Position numbers and translations under genes: made by a program
The notes under the pieces: generated by a model
The model's input: only the letters and a program-made list of their open reading frames with translations
What the model was told of the DNA's origin: nothing
Database searches by the model: none
Source: Pyropia yezoensis
Taxonomy: Eukaryota > Rhodophyta > Bangiophyceae > Bangiales > Bangiaceae
Assembly (NCBI GenBank): GCA_009829735.1
Contig: CM020618.1
Span: 769,196-833,195 of the forward strand
Reading direction: 5' to 3'
Length of the DNA: 64,000 nucleotides
Part shown: in pieces, positions 31,001 to 42,400 of the stretch
Layout of the letters: the number at the start of each line of letters is the position of its first letter
How positions within the stretch are numbered: the stretch's first letter is position 1

Positions 31001-31017
31001 CCCCTGCTGCTCCACCA
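31001..31017 (-). promoter_or_regulatory. Primer-binding site of family B
   Basis: The minus strand reads TGGTGGAGCAGCAGGGG two bases inside the 5' LTR. TGG would pair with a tRNA CCA end and the rest with an acceptor stem and T stem. The same 17-mer is found in family C, and a one-base variant in the satellite unit. The tRNA species is not identified. Confidence 0.8.
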
Positions 31018-31019
31018 AA

Positions 31020-31487
31020 TGTGGCAAAAACCACTCGCACACACAGTACCCAAGTTGGGGCGGTGTGCGAGGGCTGCCTCCCGTGTCGGGGGAACCGGAA
31101 GAAGTGCAAGTCGCACACACTCTATCCCTGTTGTGGGGCAATCCCCCCACGGACAAACAAGAAGATGGTGTGTGGTCCAACAGTTTCTTGGTCGGGACGG
31201 GGACGCAGGGCCAAGCCCCGCTGTCCCTCCCCTTATCCCCCCAGGGTCCACTCAGAATCTCGCCACTCAGAATCTCCCACCCCAGCACCTGCCCACCGGG
31301 CCACACGAAAATTCAAGACGATAAATGCAGAAAACCCTCAAATCCAAGTTGGATTTACTACTAAGCTAACTATCCCGAACTTAGGGAATATGGACCCAAA
31401 TGCAGGGGGAGGAACGGACCAGGCTAGTGGCCTGCCGCCCCTTGCATGGCACGTGTTGCCCCCTACCTGGGGGTCAATACTGCCACA
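31020..31487 (-). repeat. Family B 5' LTR (468 bp)
   Basis: Same length and ends (TGTGGCA/TGCCACA) as the LTR at 7902-8369. It ends the element; the host sequence starts at 31488. Confidence 0.92.
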
Positions 31488-33445
31488 TGCACCGCCCCCG
31501 GCGCCTGGGCCTCGAGCCGCCAGAAAAGCACCCGCGCGGCCGCGGCCACCTGCGCGTTACGGTCGGCGGTGGCGGCGGCGAGGCCGCCCACCCCCGCGGG
31601 CCTCGAGCATGTCTCCCAGCACCAGCTGGCCCAGACACAGCACCCTCGCCAGCCGCACCCGCCCGTCCACGTCGGCGGGCGCCTCGGCCAGTACCGGCGC
31701 CGCCGTGCCGGCGCCGCCGCCGCCACCAGGACCGCCACCGGCGCCGCCGCCGCTGGTACGACTGCCGCTGTCACCCCCCGACTCCGACCACAAGCACCAC
31801 CCGCGGCGGGGTAGCGGGCGGCCTGGTCCCCTGCCTCTGCGACGGCCGCCACCAACACTGCCGCGCGGGCCGCCGCAGCGGCCGCCGCGGGGGTACCCCC
31901 CCCCCCCCCGCCCCCACCGCCACCAGCCGGCCGGCGGCAGCGGCACCAGAAGGCACAAACGCTGCAGCGGCTTGGAGCAGCGGCAGCGGTAGCGGCGGCG
32001 GTGGGAGCGTGAGCGGGAGCCCCGCCTTCCCCCCCCCCCCCCGCATCCCGGCCTGCCCCCCCTCCAACGCCGCCACCGCCAATGCCAGCAGCAGCTCGCC
32101 GGCAAGGCCCGTCGAAAGCGCCCCCACACGCCCCGCCGCCGCCGTCACCGGCGCGGCCACCCCAGCCGGCGCGGCCGCCCTCGCCGCCAGCAGCTGCCGC
32201 AGGAGGGGCACATACGAGCCCGCGGCGCCGGCGGGGGCGGCCAGCTCGGCAACCGCCACCGCGAGCGCCGCGTCCGCCTCGGTGTCGGCAATACGTGAGA
32301 CCCCCCTGACCCCACTTTCCCGCCGCCGCCGCCACTGGCGATCGCGTCAAGGCTATCGTCCGAGTAGCAAGTGGGGGGGTAGGGGAAGCGGCGGCCGCCG
32401 TCGAGGGCGCGCCCGGCCGGCCCCGGTTGCGTGCCTAGCCGCCGCGGGAGTGTCCCCGCCCGAGCTGCGGCGTCGAGGGCCAGGGGTGGCGGCGGCGAGG
32501 GCTGCCACTGCCGGGGTGGTGCCGCCGCCGCACCGCTGGGGAGGCGGCGCCGCCGCTGCCGCCGCCGCCTCTTTCGTCTCTGCTGGCGGTGGCAGCGGCG
32601 TCGGCAGTGACGGCCGCGGCGGCGGCCGCCGTTACGCGGCGGCCGTCGGCGGCAGCAAGCGCTGCGAGTCGCTTCTCGAAGGTGCGCGCAGCTGGCACAC
32701 GGCCACGTGGCCAATGAGGTGGAGCAGCCATCCGAGGCGCGTCGCGTCCACCGCCATTGCCCTGTCCGACTCTGACGCCGACGCCGGCGCCGACGGCGCC
32801 CCCGCCGTTGTCGCCCTGCCGCCGCCGTCGCCGCTGTCTACGGCCGCACCAGCCGCAGTGGCCGCGTAGTTGGTTGAGGTGGTCGTGTCGAACAGCCGGC
32901 AGGGGGGGGCGCTGCGGCCTATCTCTGCGTCGGCGTCGTCGGTGGCCGCGTCAGCTCCGCCTGTGGCACCAACGTCCGCGATGGCCTCGGCGTTGGCGGC
33001 GGTGGCCACGTTGTCGCCCTTATCATCACACGGACCGTTCTGGGCGTCCGCCCCCGCCACCACGAGCCGCACGAGGCGGCGGCGGCTGCAGTCGCCGCCA
33101 CTGACTGCCGCCTGACCCGCACCACCTCTGCGGCGGCTGCGGCGGCGCTTCTCAGCACCCTCAGTGTGCAGCACATGCCCGTGCAGGCTGGCGGTGGCCA
33201 TCCACCGCTCCCGGTACCTCTCCTGCCTTTGCTCCCGGTCCGGCACGTATCTGGCCGCGATGGCGATCCTCACCACGCCGCCCGCATAGACCCTGCTGCG
33301 GTCGTGGGTGGCCATTGAGGTGACCACCCTGGCCAAGGAGGTGACCCTCGTAGACGACGCCCAACTGCCGTGCGCGGTGCTGACGCAGGCGGGTGTCAGC
33401 TTGCATGTGGTCCTGCACCAGCTGTCGGGCTTCGCGCGCACCCAC
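31488..33445 (-). pseudogene. Exportin-7-like gene, cut by an LTR (tentative)
   Basis: On the minus strand, in order: DATRLGWLLHLIGHVAV (about 32.74-32.69 kb), SRIADTEADAALAVAVAEL (about 32.29-32.24), YVPLLRQLLAARAAA, and NAQVAAAARVLFWRLEAQA ending at the LTR. These resemble, in the same order, the exportin-7/RanBP16 segment of a Trp-containing LxWLxxIIG helix, an acidic D-A-E-L helix, and a VFIGKIxTNL-type helix. Exportin-7 is a Ran-dependent nuclear export receptor built of HEAT repeats. Large Ala/Asp-rich inserts and probable introns separate the blocks, and I cannot fix exon borders. Upstream coding may reach 33441. The C-terminal half is absent beyond 31487, so in this assembly the gene is disrupted. 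The similarity is by eye only. Confidence 0.42.
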
Positions 33446-33610
33446 CCGGCGAGTTCCTGCTTTCCCTATCTTGGGGAACCAATGGGGGGCGGGGCGGGCG
33501 AGGCTGCCATGGCACCGGCAATCGCCACCACTGCGGCCGTCAGCAGGGGAGCTGCCGCGGCTGCCGCGTTAGCAGCGGCCGCTGTGGCCGCCGCTGCCGC
33601 GCCCGGCCCG

Positions 33611-34334
33611 GCAGGGGTAAGGATTATGCAGGTGGACGGGTCCCGCGCGAGGCGGCTGCTCGGCCTCGCGTCGGTGCTGGCACAGACCCGCGCGCACGGG
33701 CGGCCGCTGCACATATATGACGCTCCGCAGGGAGCAGTCGCCGCAGGATGTGCCCCTCAGCGACGGCGCCACCCCCCTCCTGTCATCGCTCTTTGACCTT
33801 CGCGACGATGGAGGCGGCGGCGGCGGCGACGGCGGCGTCTGGGCCGCCGTCGCGGGCGGGAGGGGCCTTGGCGGCGGCGCCGACGAAGGCGCGGAAGGCG
33901 AATTTGACCTGGGCACGTGGAAGTGCCACGTTGCGATGTCTGCCTGTGAGACGGACCCGGCGTTTGCGTCGATGGTGGAGGTGCACGAGCTGCCCCCGCT
34001 GCCGGGCCCCGGCGGCAGCGGCGCCAGCGTCGGCTCCGCGAGCTGCTCATGCGGCACATGCCGCGGTTCACTTCGTCGGCGGCGGCGGCTGCGGCGATGG
34101 GGCAGCCGCCGCGGTACCGCCGCCCGCCCTCGCGGCGGGGGGGCATCGGGTAGGGCGGGCGCCGCCGCCGGAGGTAGGGGCGCCGGGGGTGTCGCGGATG
34201 GTGGCGCCGAGTATTATGTGCTCCCCGCGGTGCGGGCGGCGTGAACGGTCCTGGCGCGGCACGTGCTCGATACGGGCTTCGCAGCGCAGCGGCGTGGCGG
34301 CGGCGGTGGCGTTGGCGGTGGCGGTGGTGTTGGA

Positions 34335-34369
<35 letters not shown>

Positions 34370-35200
34370 GCTGGGCGGCGGTGTCGGCGGCGGTGGGGGG
34401 GGACGTCCCATTCGCCCCCCCGAGTCTGTGATGAGCCTCGGCGGCCGCGCGTTTGGCGGTGGCGGCGGCTCTGCGGCCGTCTCGACGGGGGGCGCTGCCG
34501 CTGGGCAGCCTGCCACCGCTGCACCCGGACCACGGGCTGTCGGCGAGTGTCGGGAGCACCGGCAGCGGCGGGGGCGGCGGCGTCGGGGGGGGGGGGGCAG
34601 TGGGGGCCACGGTCGACGGCGGGGACGGCGGCGGGGGGGGGGGGTCGGGGGACTCCCACGGCGGCGACGGCGGCGGCGGTGGAGTTGACGGCGGGGACGG
34701 CTCCCCCTGGACGTGGCGTCGCTGTGGAAGACGAAGCTGGTGGTGGCGTTTGCCACCGCAGCTCTCCCCCGCCTCGTTGACGGGGCGGTGCTGGGCCGTG
34801 ACGGCGCCGACGCGGCGGCCGCGGCGGCCTCGTACGTCGACTGGCACCGGGGGCGACAACTCATTCCGGTCCGCCATGGCCGCGTGGGCCGACGCGGGCG
34901 CCGCCGCCGTCTCTGTGTCTGGCACCGGCGGCGCGGGGAGGAGTGGGGGTGGGGGTGGCGGTGGCGGGGGTGGCGTCGGCGGTGGCGGCCGCGAGCCGCC
35001 CGGCCTGGCCGCCGCCGGCGGCGGCCCGTCCATCACGCCCATGACGGGGCTCCTACGCGACGCGGACGTCGCGCGGGGGACGATTGTGGAGGCGTGCGTC
35101 GCGCCGCACCCGCTGGCCTTAGACGTCATCCTTGCCGAGGCCGACTCCCGCGGGTGGGGGGTGCCGTCGGCGGACGGGGCGGGCGGGGGGGGGGGGGCGG
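33611..35200 (+). CDS. Unidentified host coding-like stretch
   Basis: Several blocks on the + strand read like conserved protein: VRIMQVDGSRARRLLGLASV (33615), VPLSDGATPLLSSLFDLRDD (33750), FDLGTWKCHVAMSACETDPA (33903), SLWKTKLVVAFATAALPRLV (34718) and GLLRDADVARGTIVEACVAP (35048). Gly-rich triplet repeats separate them. They are not in one frame, so introns or single-base errors must intervene, for example near a G5 run at 34845. I recognise no family. A minus-strand reading of the middle (34.06-34.25 kb, GEHIILGATIRDTPG) is also plausible, so the gene model is open. Confidence 0.25.
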
Positions 35201-35599
35201 CGGCGGTGGCGTCAGTGGCACCCCCGCCGCCGCCGGGGGGGGGGCGGGCGGTGGGGACGGGGGGGGGTGGGCGCGGCGTGCTATCGCCGCTGGCGCTGCC
35301 AGGCCGCGGCCCACCGGGGGAGTGCCGGCGGCGCCTATGCCGCGGCTTCCCCGCTGGCACCACCCCAGCAGCGGCGGCAGGCGCCGGCGCCTCCCCCACC
35401 GCTGCCACCACCCTCCCCGCAACCATTGCCGACGGCGGCGGCGGCGGCGGGTGGTCGTCGGCCGACGCGGCGGCCAGCGGCGGGGAGGGCGGCGGGGCTG
35501 TCCCCCCACCCGCCCCCCCGCGCCGCCCCCCCCCCGCTGTGGGCGGCCGCCCCCTCACCGTCGTGTTCCGGTCGGCTGTCGCCCCGGCCTGGCCGCTGA

Positions 35600-37317
35600 G
35601 GCGCGGCGGCGGGGCGGTGAGCGCCGGGCGCGCCCGCCGCGGCGCGCCTGCTGTCGGCGGCTGCTGGGCCACCTGGCCGCCGCGCACGCGGTGCTCGACG
35701 CGCTGCCCGACGCGGACGGGCGGGGGGAGGCGGCGGCGGCGCGGATGCACTTTTTGTGAGCTGGTCGCGACCGTTCGAGCGGGGGTAGGGGGGGGGGGGG
35801 GGGGCAGGGGGGGGGGGCGGGGAGGAGACGCCGGCTGCTGAGCGTGGCTTCCCGTCGGGGGGGGGGGGCGCCGACGGGGGGGGGGGGGGGGGGCGGTGGG
35901 GACCACGGCGGCGCCGACGAGGGCGCCGACGACGGGGGCGTTGGCGGGGGGAGGGGGCCACCACGGGCAGCGAGGGGGGTGGGTCCTTTTCGTCGTCGCC
36001 CGCCGAATGCCACCTGTCCCTGGGCGGCGGGCGGCGGGGGGGGGGGCAGCGGTGGGGGCGGCAGCAGCGGTGGGCTTCTTTCCGGTGGTCTTCTGAATCC
36101 TGTTGGCGGCGAAAGTAGTGCCGCTGGGGACGCTGGTGGCTGCGGCCGTAGCGGGGGCGGTGGTGTCCATAGCTGTGGCTGGGGTGGTGCCGACGGTGGG
36201 TGTCGTGGTGCCGGCATGCCGTACGCCCACGCGCAGACGAGGCCCTTGGCCGGGTCGCACGAGCCGCCCGGCTGCACCTGCTCCACACACACCCCGCCCG
36301 TGCGCGCCAGCGACTGCCCGTCTGGCGCCGCGCACAGGACGCCGCCGTCGGGGTTGCACTGTGCGTTGGGCCCGACGCGGCGCTCGCACCGCTCGTTGGT
36401 GCACGTCAAGACCGCGCCGTCCGACTCGCCACACACAATGCCCGCCGACGGGAAGCACTTGCTGGCGGGGCCGACCGTCCGCTGGCAGCGGCCGTCCTTC
36501 TCGTCGGTGCACGTAAAGCCTTCCGCGCAGGGCGCGTTGGTGACCGACCACCCGCACTGGCCGCCACCGCCAATGGGCTCGGGCTTGGGTGTCGGCGTAA
36601 TGACCGAGTACCCCCCGCCCGAGCCGTCGCACGACACCTTTGCGAGCGCCGACTGCTCGTACACGTCCAGGCTGCCGGCCGTCTTGACGTACCCGCACGA
36701 GATGGCCGTCACAATGGGCACCCCCGACGCCACCCGGGGAGCGGCGACGAGCCGCCCGTCGTCCGCGCCTGCAGGATGTACTCGGTGCCGGTGGACTGCC
36801 CCGGCGACAGCGCACAGTCGGCCGACTGGGAGGGGGTCTTGATGACCAGCCGCGACCGGCCACACCCGCCATTGTACCCATAGTAGACGTCCGCGTTAAA
36901 GTAGTCGCTGTACGCGCCGCCGTCGCCGACGGTGACCTTGCCCGTCACCTTGAGCCCGTAGATGGGGCCGCCCGCCAGCGCGTCGCCGACGCTCTCGGGC
37001 GCCGCGCACTCTCACTTGGGCCGCACCGACACGGCCAGCGCCCCCGCCGTGACGTCGTCACGGGCCGCCACGCCGGGCAGGCCCACCACCGCCGGCGGGG
37101 CGGCCACGCTCATGCCGCCGCCGCCGCCGCCGCTGAGGCGGGCCAGCCAGCGGGAGCCCGCGGCCGCCCACGACGGGGACTGGGACACCACCACCGCCGC
37201 CCGCGCGCCGGCGGCCGACGCGGCCACCACCACCGCCGCGGCGGCGGCCGCCTTGACCACCGACCCCGTCTCCCGCCGACGCGGCGGCGGCGGCCGCATG
37301 CGGCCGACCCAGTCCAT
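35600..37317 (-). CDS. Secreted TIMP/NTR-like cysteine-rich protein (frame disturbed)
   Basis: ATG at 37317 is followed by a hydrophobic Ala/Val stretch (KAAAAAAVVVAASAAGARA), a likely signal peptide. Then comes an NTR/TIMP-type module: an N-terminal x-E-C where the first position is TGA, DYFNADVYYGYNGGCGRSRL, SADCALSPGQSTGTEYILQA, and VPIVTAISCGYVKTAGSLDV. About 130 residues of Cys-rich repeats follow (CAEGFTCTDEKDGRCQRTV, CTNERCERRVGPNAQC, CDPAKGLVCAW). A Thr/Pro-rich mucin-like stretch lies at about 36.07-36.23 kb in a neighbouring frame. The protein should be extracellular, perhaps wall- or matrix-associated. Two frame changes and the TGA at 37012-37014 mean it is a pseudogene, has introns, or suffers homopolymer errors. 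The C-terminal end is uncertain. Confidence 0.5.
35770..35905 (+). repeat. Long G-run cluster
   Basis: Several runs of 8-16 G on the + strand lie close together, enough to form G-quadruplexes. They fall at the Pro-rich C-terminal end of the minus-strand gene, and base counts here are probably unreliable. Confidence 0.8.
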
Positions 37318-37826
37318 GACGGGGGGGGACGGCTACACCGACAGCCACAGAGGCAACCACCAAAAGTACGAATCCGCAACCGACCTTGGAGGGAAAGGGG
37401 AGGGAAGGGGGGGGGGGGGGGAAGGAGGGAGGGCGTGGAAAAGGGGGGGGAAAGAGAGAGAGCGGGCAGGAAAAGTGGGGACGCTATGGGAGGTGGGCAG
37501 AGGAACCGGCGGCGACAAGCACCACCAAGCCCTCAACGTTGTAAGTAAACGCGATGGGTAGGAGGAGCAGGGGCAAGGCTGCGAAGAAGGAGCAAGGGGT
37601 AAAAGGGGGGGGGGGGTGAGAAAGAGGGGCGACCGGCGACCTGGCACTGGGGCAAGCACACCCACCAGACCCCGTCCACCACCGTCACCGGGAGGAGGGT
37701 GGCGGTGGCGGGGGGGGGGGGGGGGGGGCGGACCGCTAAAGAGGCACGGCTGGGGAGCGTGAGGGGAAGGGCGGGTCATGGCGCCGGTGCCGCGGCGAGG
37801 GGCGGCGCTCAAGAAGCGCCGCGCCG
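37318..37826 (+). other. G-rich contig end, no gene
   Basis: Purine-rich sequence with G runs up to 18 (37708-37730), resembling 1-900 in character. It yields only low-complexity ORFs, and I see no feature in it. Confidence 0.7.
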
Positions 37827-38326
37827 NNNNNNNNNNNNNNNNNNNNNNNNNNNNNNNNNNNNNNNNNNNNNNNNNNNNNNNNNNNNNNNNNNNNNNNNNN
37901 NNNNNNNNNNNNNNNNNNNNNNNNNNNNNNNNNNNNNNNNNNNNNNNNNNNNNNNNNNNNNNNNNNNNNNNNNNNNNNNNNNNNNNNNNNNNNNNNNNNN
38001 NNNNNNNNNNNNNNNNNNNNNNNNNNNNNNNNNNNNNNNNNNNNNNNNNNNNNNNNNNNNNNNNNNNNNNNNNNNNNNNNNNNNNNNNNNNNNNNNNNNN
38101 NNNNNNNNNNNNNNNNNNNNNNNNNNNNNNNNNNNNNNNNNNNNNNNNNNNNNNNNNNNNNNNNNNNNNNNNNNNNNNNNNNNNNNNNNNNNNNNNNNNN
38201 NNNNNNNNNNNNNNNNNNNNNNNNNNNNNNNNNNNNNNNNNNNNNNNNNNNNNNNNNNNNNNNNNNNNNNNNNNNNNNNNNNNNNNNNNNNNNNNNNNNN
38301 NNNNNNNNNNNNNNNNNNNNNNNNNN
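37827..38326. other. Assembly gap, 500 N
   Basis: Fixed-size gap between host sequence and the satellite array. The array starts in mid-unit at 38327, so its true left end is unknown. Confidence 0.99.
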
Positions 38327-39115
38327 GGGAGGCCAAGGTTGCTGTCCTTGGAGCGCAAGCCACGGGACCAAGATGGGAGCCCAAATGGGAGGGGTTTTGT
38401 TGTTCTACCTTGGCCGGCGGTGGATTCGCCGCCGGCCCCCTCGTTATAAACCCTCGGAGACACTACTAACTACCCTCCACCCCAAGATGCAAGTCCCTCT
38501 GGTCATACGTAACTTATAGATACCGTGACCAGTACGGACTCCCAAATTGAACGTTAAGGGTTAGAAGTAGCCCCCCTAATATTAGGGTCACAATACGGAC
38601 AACCATATTGCTACACGTACGCTCTTGACGGGCGTCGAGCCCGGTGAACCGGGCCTCGATGCGGGCCAGTGATGCCATCAGGGAGTCCCCTGGTGAAGGT
38701 GGCGGCGGCGTGAGGTCGGCAGAGGACAGTTGCGGCGGTCCGCCGCCCCGGCCGTCCGTGTCGTACCAAACGCCGATCCGGCACCGGAGAGCATCGGCGT
38801 CTCAATGTTGTCGATCGGGTTACCGATCCCGGTTCCCGGGTTCAGCTCCGGGGTCGGCGTCGACGCCGATCCGTCATCTTGAACGTTCCCCGTCTCTTGG
38901 GTAGACATAGTCACAATCAGTCAACCGACGTAACAATCACCACGAATAAGAGAGCGAGGGGGTAGTTGGGGGCGGGTAACAGTAGATCGAAGTCAAACGC
39001 AACCACTCAACACAATCAAACAGATCGCAGCACCACGAGTACAAGAAACGGACTGGATCCCTATCCGTGTGCCAGGGCCGAAGACGGCGTCACCACCAGG
39101 GTGACGGAAACCCGT

Positions 39116-39129
39116 CCCCTGCTGCTCCA
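39116..39129 (-). promoter_or_regulatory. Primer-binding site in the satellite unit
   Basis: The minus strand reads TGGAGCAGCAGGGG just inside the LTR (TTGA spacer). It matches the family B and C primer-binding sites except in the first three bases. It is repeated in every complete unit. Confidence 0.75.
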
Positions 39130-39133
39130 TCAA

Positions 39134-39497
39134 TGTAGCACAATAGGAATCCGCTGCACGTCCACTCTCAGGGAACACTCACCACGGGGGATCGGCACCA
39201 ACGTCACCGGGAGGCCAAGGTTGCTGTCCTTGGAGCGCAAGCCACGGGACCAAGATGGGAGCCCAAATGGGAGGGGTTTTGTTGTTCTACCTTGGCCGGC
39301 GGTGGATTCGCCGCCGGCCCCCTCGTTATAAACCCTCGGAGACACTACTAACTACCCTCCACCCCAAGATGCAAGTCCCTCTGGTCATACGTAACTTATA
39401 GATACCGTGACCAGTACGGACTCCCAAATTGAACGTTAAGGGTTAGAAGTAGCCCCCCTAATATTAGGGTCACAATACGGACAACCATATTGCTACA
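39134..39497 (-). repeat. Example LTR inside the satellite unit
   Basis: Minus strand starts TGTAGCAATATGG (at 39497) and ends GTGCTACA (at 39134); 364 bp. It contains a TATA-like TTTATAA (39326-39332 on the + strand TTATAAA) and the palindrome CCCTAATATTAGGG. The other thirteen units carry the same LTR. Confidence 0.85.
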
Positions 39498-42400
39498 CGT
39501 ACGCTCTTGACGGGCGTCGAGCCCGGTGAACCGGGCCTCGATGCGGGCCAGTGATGCCATCAGGGAGTCCCCTGGTGAAGGTGGCGGCGGCGTGAGGTCG
39601 GCAGAGGACAGTTGCGGCGGTCCCGCCCCCGGCCGTCCGTGTCGTACCAAACGCCGATCCGGCACCGGAGAGCATCGGCGTCTCAATGTTGTCGATCGGG
39701 TTACCGATCCCGGTTCCCGGGTTCAGCTCCGGGGTCGGCGTCGACGCCGATCCGTCATCTTGAACGTTCCCGTCTCTTGGGTAGACATAGTCACAATCAG
39801 TCAACCGACGTAACAATCACCACGAATAAGAGAGCGAGGGGGTAGTTGGGGGCGGGTAACAGTAGATCGAAGTCAAACGCAACCACTCAACACAATCAAA
39901 CAGATCGCAGCACCACGAGTACAAGAAACGGACTGGATCCCTATCCGTGTGCCAGGGCCGAAGACGGCGTCACCACCAGGGTGACGGAAACCCGTCCCCT
40001 GCTGCTCCATCAATGTAGCACAATAGGAATCCGCTGCACGTCCACTCTCAGGGAACACTCACCACGGGGGATCGGCACCAACGTCACCGGGAGGCCAAGG
40101 TTGCTGTCCTTGGAGCGCAAGCCACGGGACCAAGATGGGAGCCCAAATGGGAGGGGTTTTGTTGTTCTACCTTGGCCGGCGGTGGATTCGCCGCCGGCCC
40201 CTCGTTATAAACCCTCGGAGACACTACTAACTACCCTCCACCCCAAGATGCAAGTCCCTCTGGTCATACGTAACTTATAGATACCGTGACCAGTACGGAC
40301 TCCCAAATTGAACGTTAAGGGTTAGAAGTAGCCCCTAATATTAGGGTCACAATACGGACAACCATATTGCTACACGTACGCTCTTGACGGGCGTCGAGCC
40401 CGGTGAACCGGGCCTCGATGCGGGCCAGTGATGCCATCAGGGAGTCCCCTGGTGAAGGTGGCGGCGGCGTGAGGTCGGCAGAGGACAGTTGCGGCGGTCC
40501 GCCGCCCCCGGCCGTCCGTGTCGTACCAAACGCCGATCCGGCACCGGAGAGCATCGGCGTCTCAATGTTGTCGATCGGTTACCGATCCCGGTTCCCGGGT
40601 TCAGCTCCGGGGTCGGCGTCGACGCCGATCCGTCATCTTGAACGTTCCCCGTCTCTTGGGTAGACATAGTCACAATCAGTCAACCGACGTAACAATCACC
40701 ACGAATAAGAGAGCGAGGGGGTAGTTGGGGGCGGGTAACAGTAGATCGAAGTCAAACGCAACCACTCAACACAATCAAACAGATCGCAGCACCACGAGTA
40801 CAAGAAACGGACTGGATCCCTATCCGTGTGCCAGGGCCGAAGACGGCGTCACCACCAGGGTGACGGAAACCCGTCCCCTGCTGCTCCATCAATGTAGCAC
40901 AATAGGAATCCGCTGCACGTCCACTCTCAGGGAACACTCACCACGGGGGATCGGCACCAACGTCACCGGGAGGCCAAGGTTGCTGTCCTTGGAGCGCAAG
41001 CCACGGGACCAAGATGGGAGCCCAAATGGGAGGGGTTTTGTTGTTCTACCTTGGCCGGCGGTGGATTCGCCGCCGGCCCCCTCGTTATAAACCCTCGGAG
41101 ACACTACTAACTACCCTCCACCCCAAGATGCAAGTCCCTCTGGTCATACGTAACTTATAGATACCGTGACCAGTACGGACTCCCAAATTGAACGTTAAGG
41201 GTTAGAAGTAGCCCCCCTAATATTAGGGTCACAATACGGACAACCATATTGCTACACGTACGCTCTTGACGGGCGTCGAGCCCGGTGAACCGGGCCTCGA
41301 TGCGGGCCAGTGATGCCATCAGGGAGTCCCCTGGTGAAGGTGGCGGCGGCGTGAGGTCGGCAGGACAGTTGCGGCGGTCCGCCGCCCCCGGCCGTCCGTG
41401 TCGTACCAAACGCCGATCCGGCACCGGAGAGCATCGGCGTCTCAATGTTGTCGATCGGGTTACCGATCCCGGTTCCCGGTTCAGCTCCGGGGTCGGCGTC
41501 GACGCCGATCCGTCATCTTGAACGTTCCCCGTCTCTTGGGTAGACATAGTCACAATCAGTCAACCGACGTAACAATCACCACGAATAAGAGAGCGGGGGG
41601 TAGTTGGGGGCGGGTAACAGTAGATCGAAGTCAAACGCAACCACTCAACACAATCAAACAGATCGCAGCACCACGAGTACAAGAAACGGACTGGATCCCT
41701 ATCCGTGTGCCAGGGCCGAAGACGGCGTCACCACCAGGGTGACGGAAACCCGTCCCCTGCTGCTCCATCAATGTAGCACAATAGGAATCCGCTGCACGTC
41801 CACTCTCAGGGAACACTCACCACGGGGATCGGCACCAAACGTCACCGGGAGGCCAAGGTTGCTGTCCTTGGAGCGCAAGCCACGGGACCAAGATGGGAGC
41901 CCAAATGGGAGGGGTTTTGTTGTTCTACCTTGGCCGGCGGTGGATTCGCCGCCGGCCCCCTCGTTATAAACCCTCGGAGACACTACTAACTACCCTCCAC
42001 CCCAAGATGCAAGTCCCTCTGGTCATACGTAACTTATAGATACCGTGACCAGTACGGACTCCCAAATTGAACGTTAAGGTTAGAAGTAGCCCCCCTAATA
42101 TTAGGGTCACAATACGGACAACCATATGCTACACGTACGCTCTTGACGGGCGTCGAGCCCGGTGAACCGGCCTCGATGCGGGCCAGTGATGCCATCAGGG
42201 AGTCCCCTGGTGAAGGTGCGGCGGCGTGAGGTCGGCAGAGGACAGTTGCGGCGGTCCGCCGCCCCCGGCCGTCCGTGTCGTACCAAACGCCGATCCGGCA
42301 CCGGAGAGCATCGGCTCTCAATGTTGTCGATCGGGTTACCGATCCCGGTTCCCGGGTTCAGCTCCGGGGTCGGCGTCGACGCCGATCCGTCATCTTGAAC

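Larger units (their letters stand above)
27366..31487 (-). mobile_element. Ty3/gypsy chromovirus family B, copy 2, 5' part
   Basis: Minus-strand order from 31487: 5' LTR, primer-binding site, gag, protease region, start of reverse transcriptase. It is broken in gag and protease, with about five or six breaks, and truncated at the gap. The LTR differs from that of copy 1 by about 1%. Outside its LTR the flank is TGCAC (31488-31492), whereas copy 1 has ACAAC, so no target duplication joins the two. It is inserted in a host exportin-like gene. Confidence 0.88.

Noticed and set aside
7902-31487. One family B element interrupted by a LINE insertion
   Set aside because: The RT segment is duplicated on both sides, outer flanks do not match, and gaps separate all three pieces.
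34068-36881. A minus-strand protein of 937 codons
   Set aside because: Mostly Pro/Arg/Thr low complexity that crosses two regions with better-looking coding blocks in other frames; only its 36.07-36.23 kb Thr-rich part seems meaningful.
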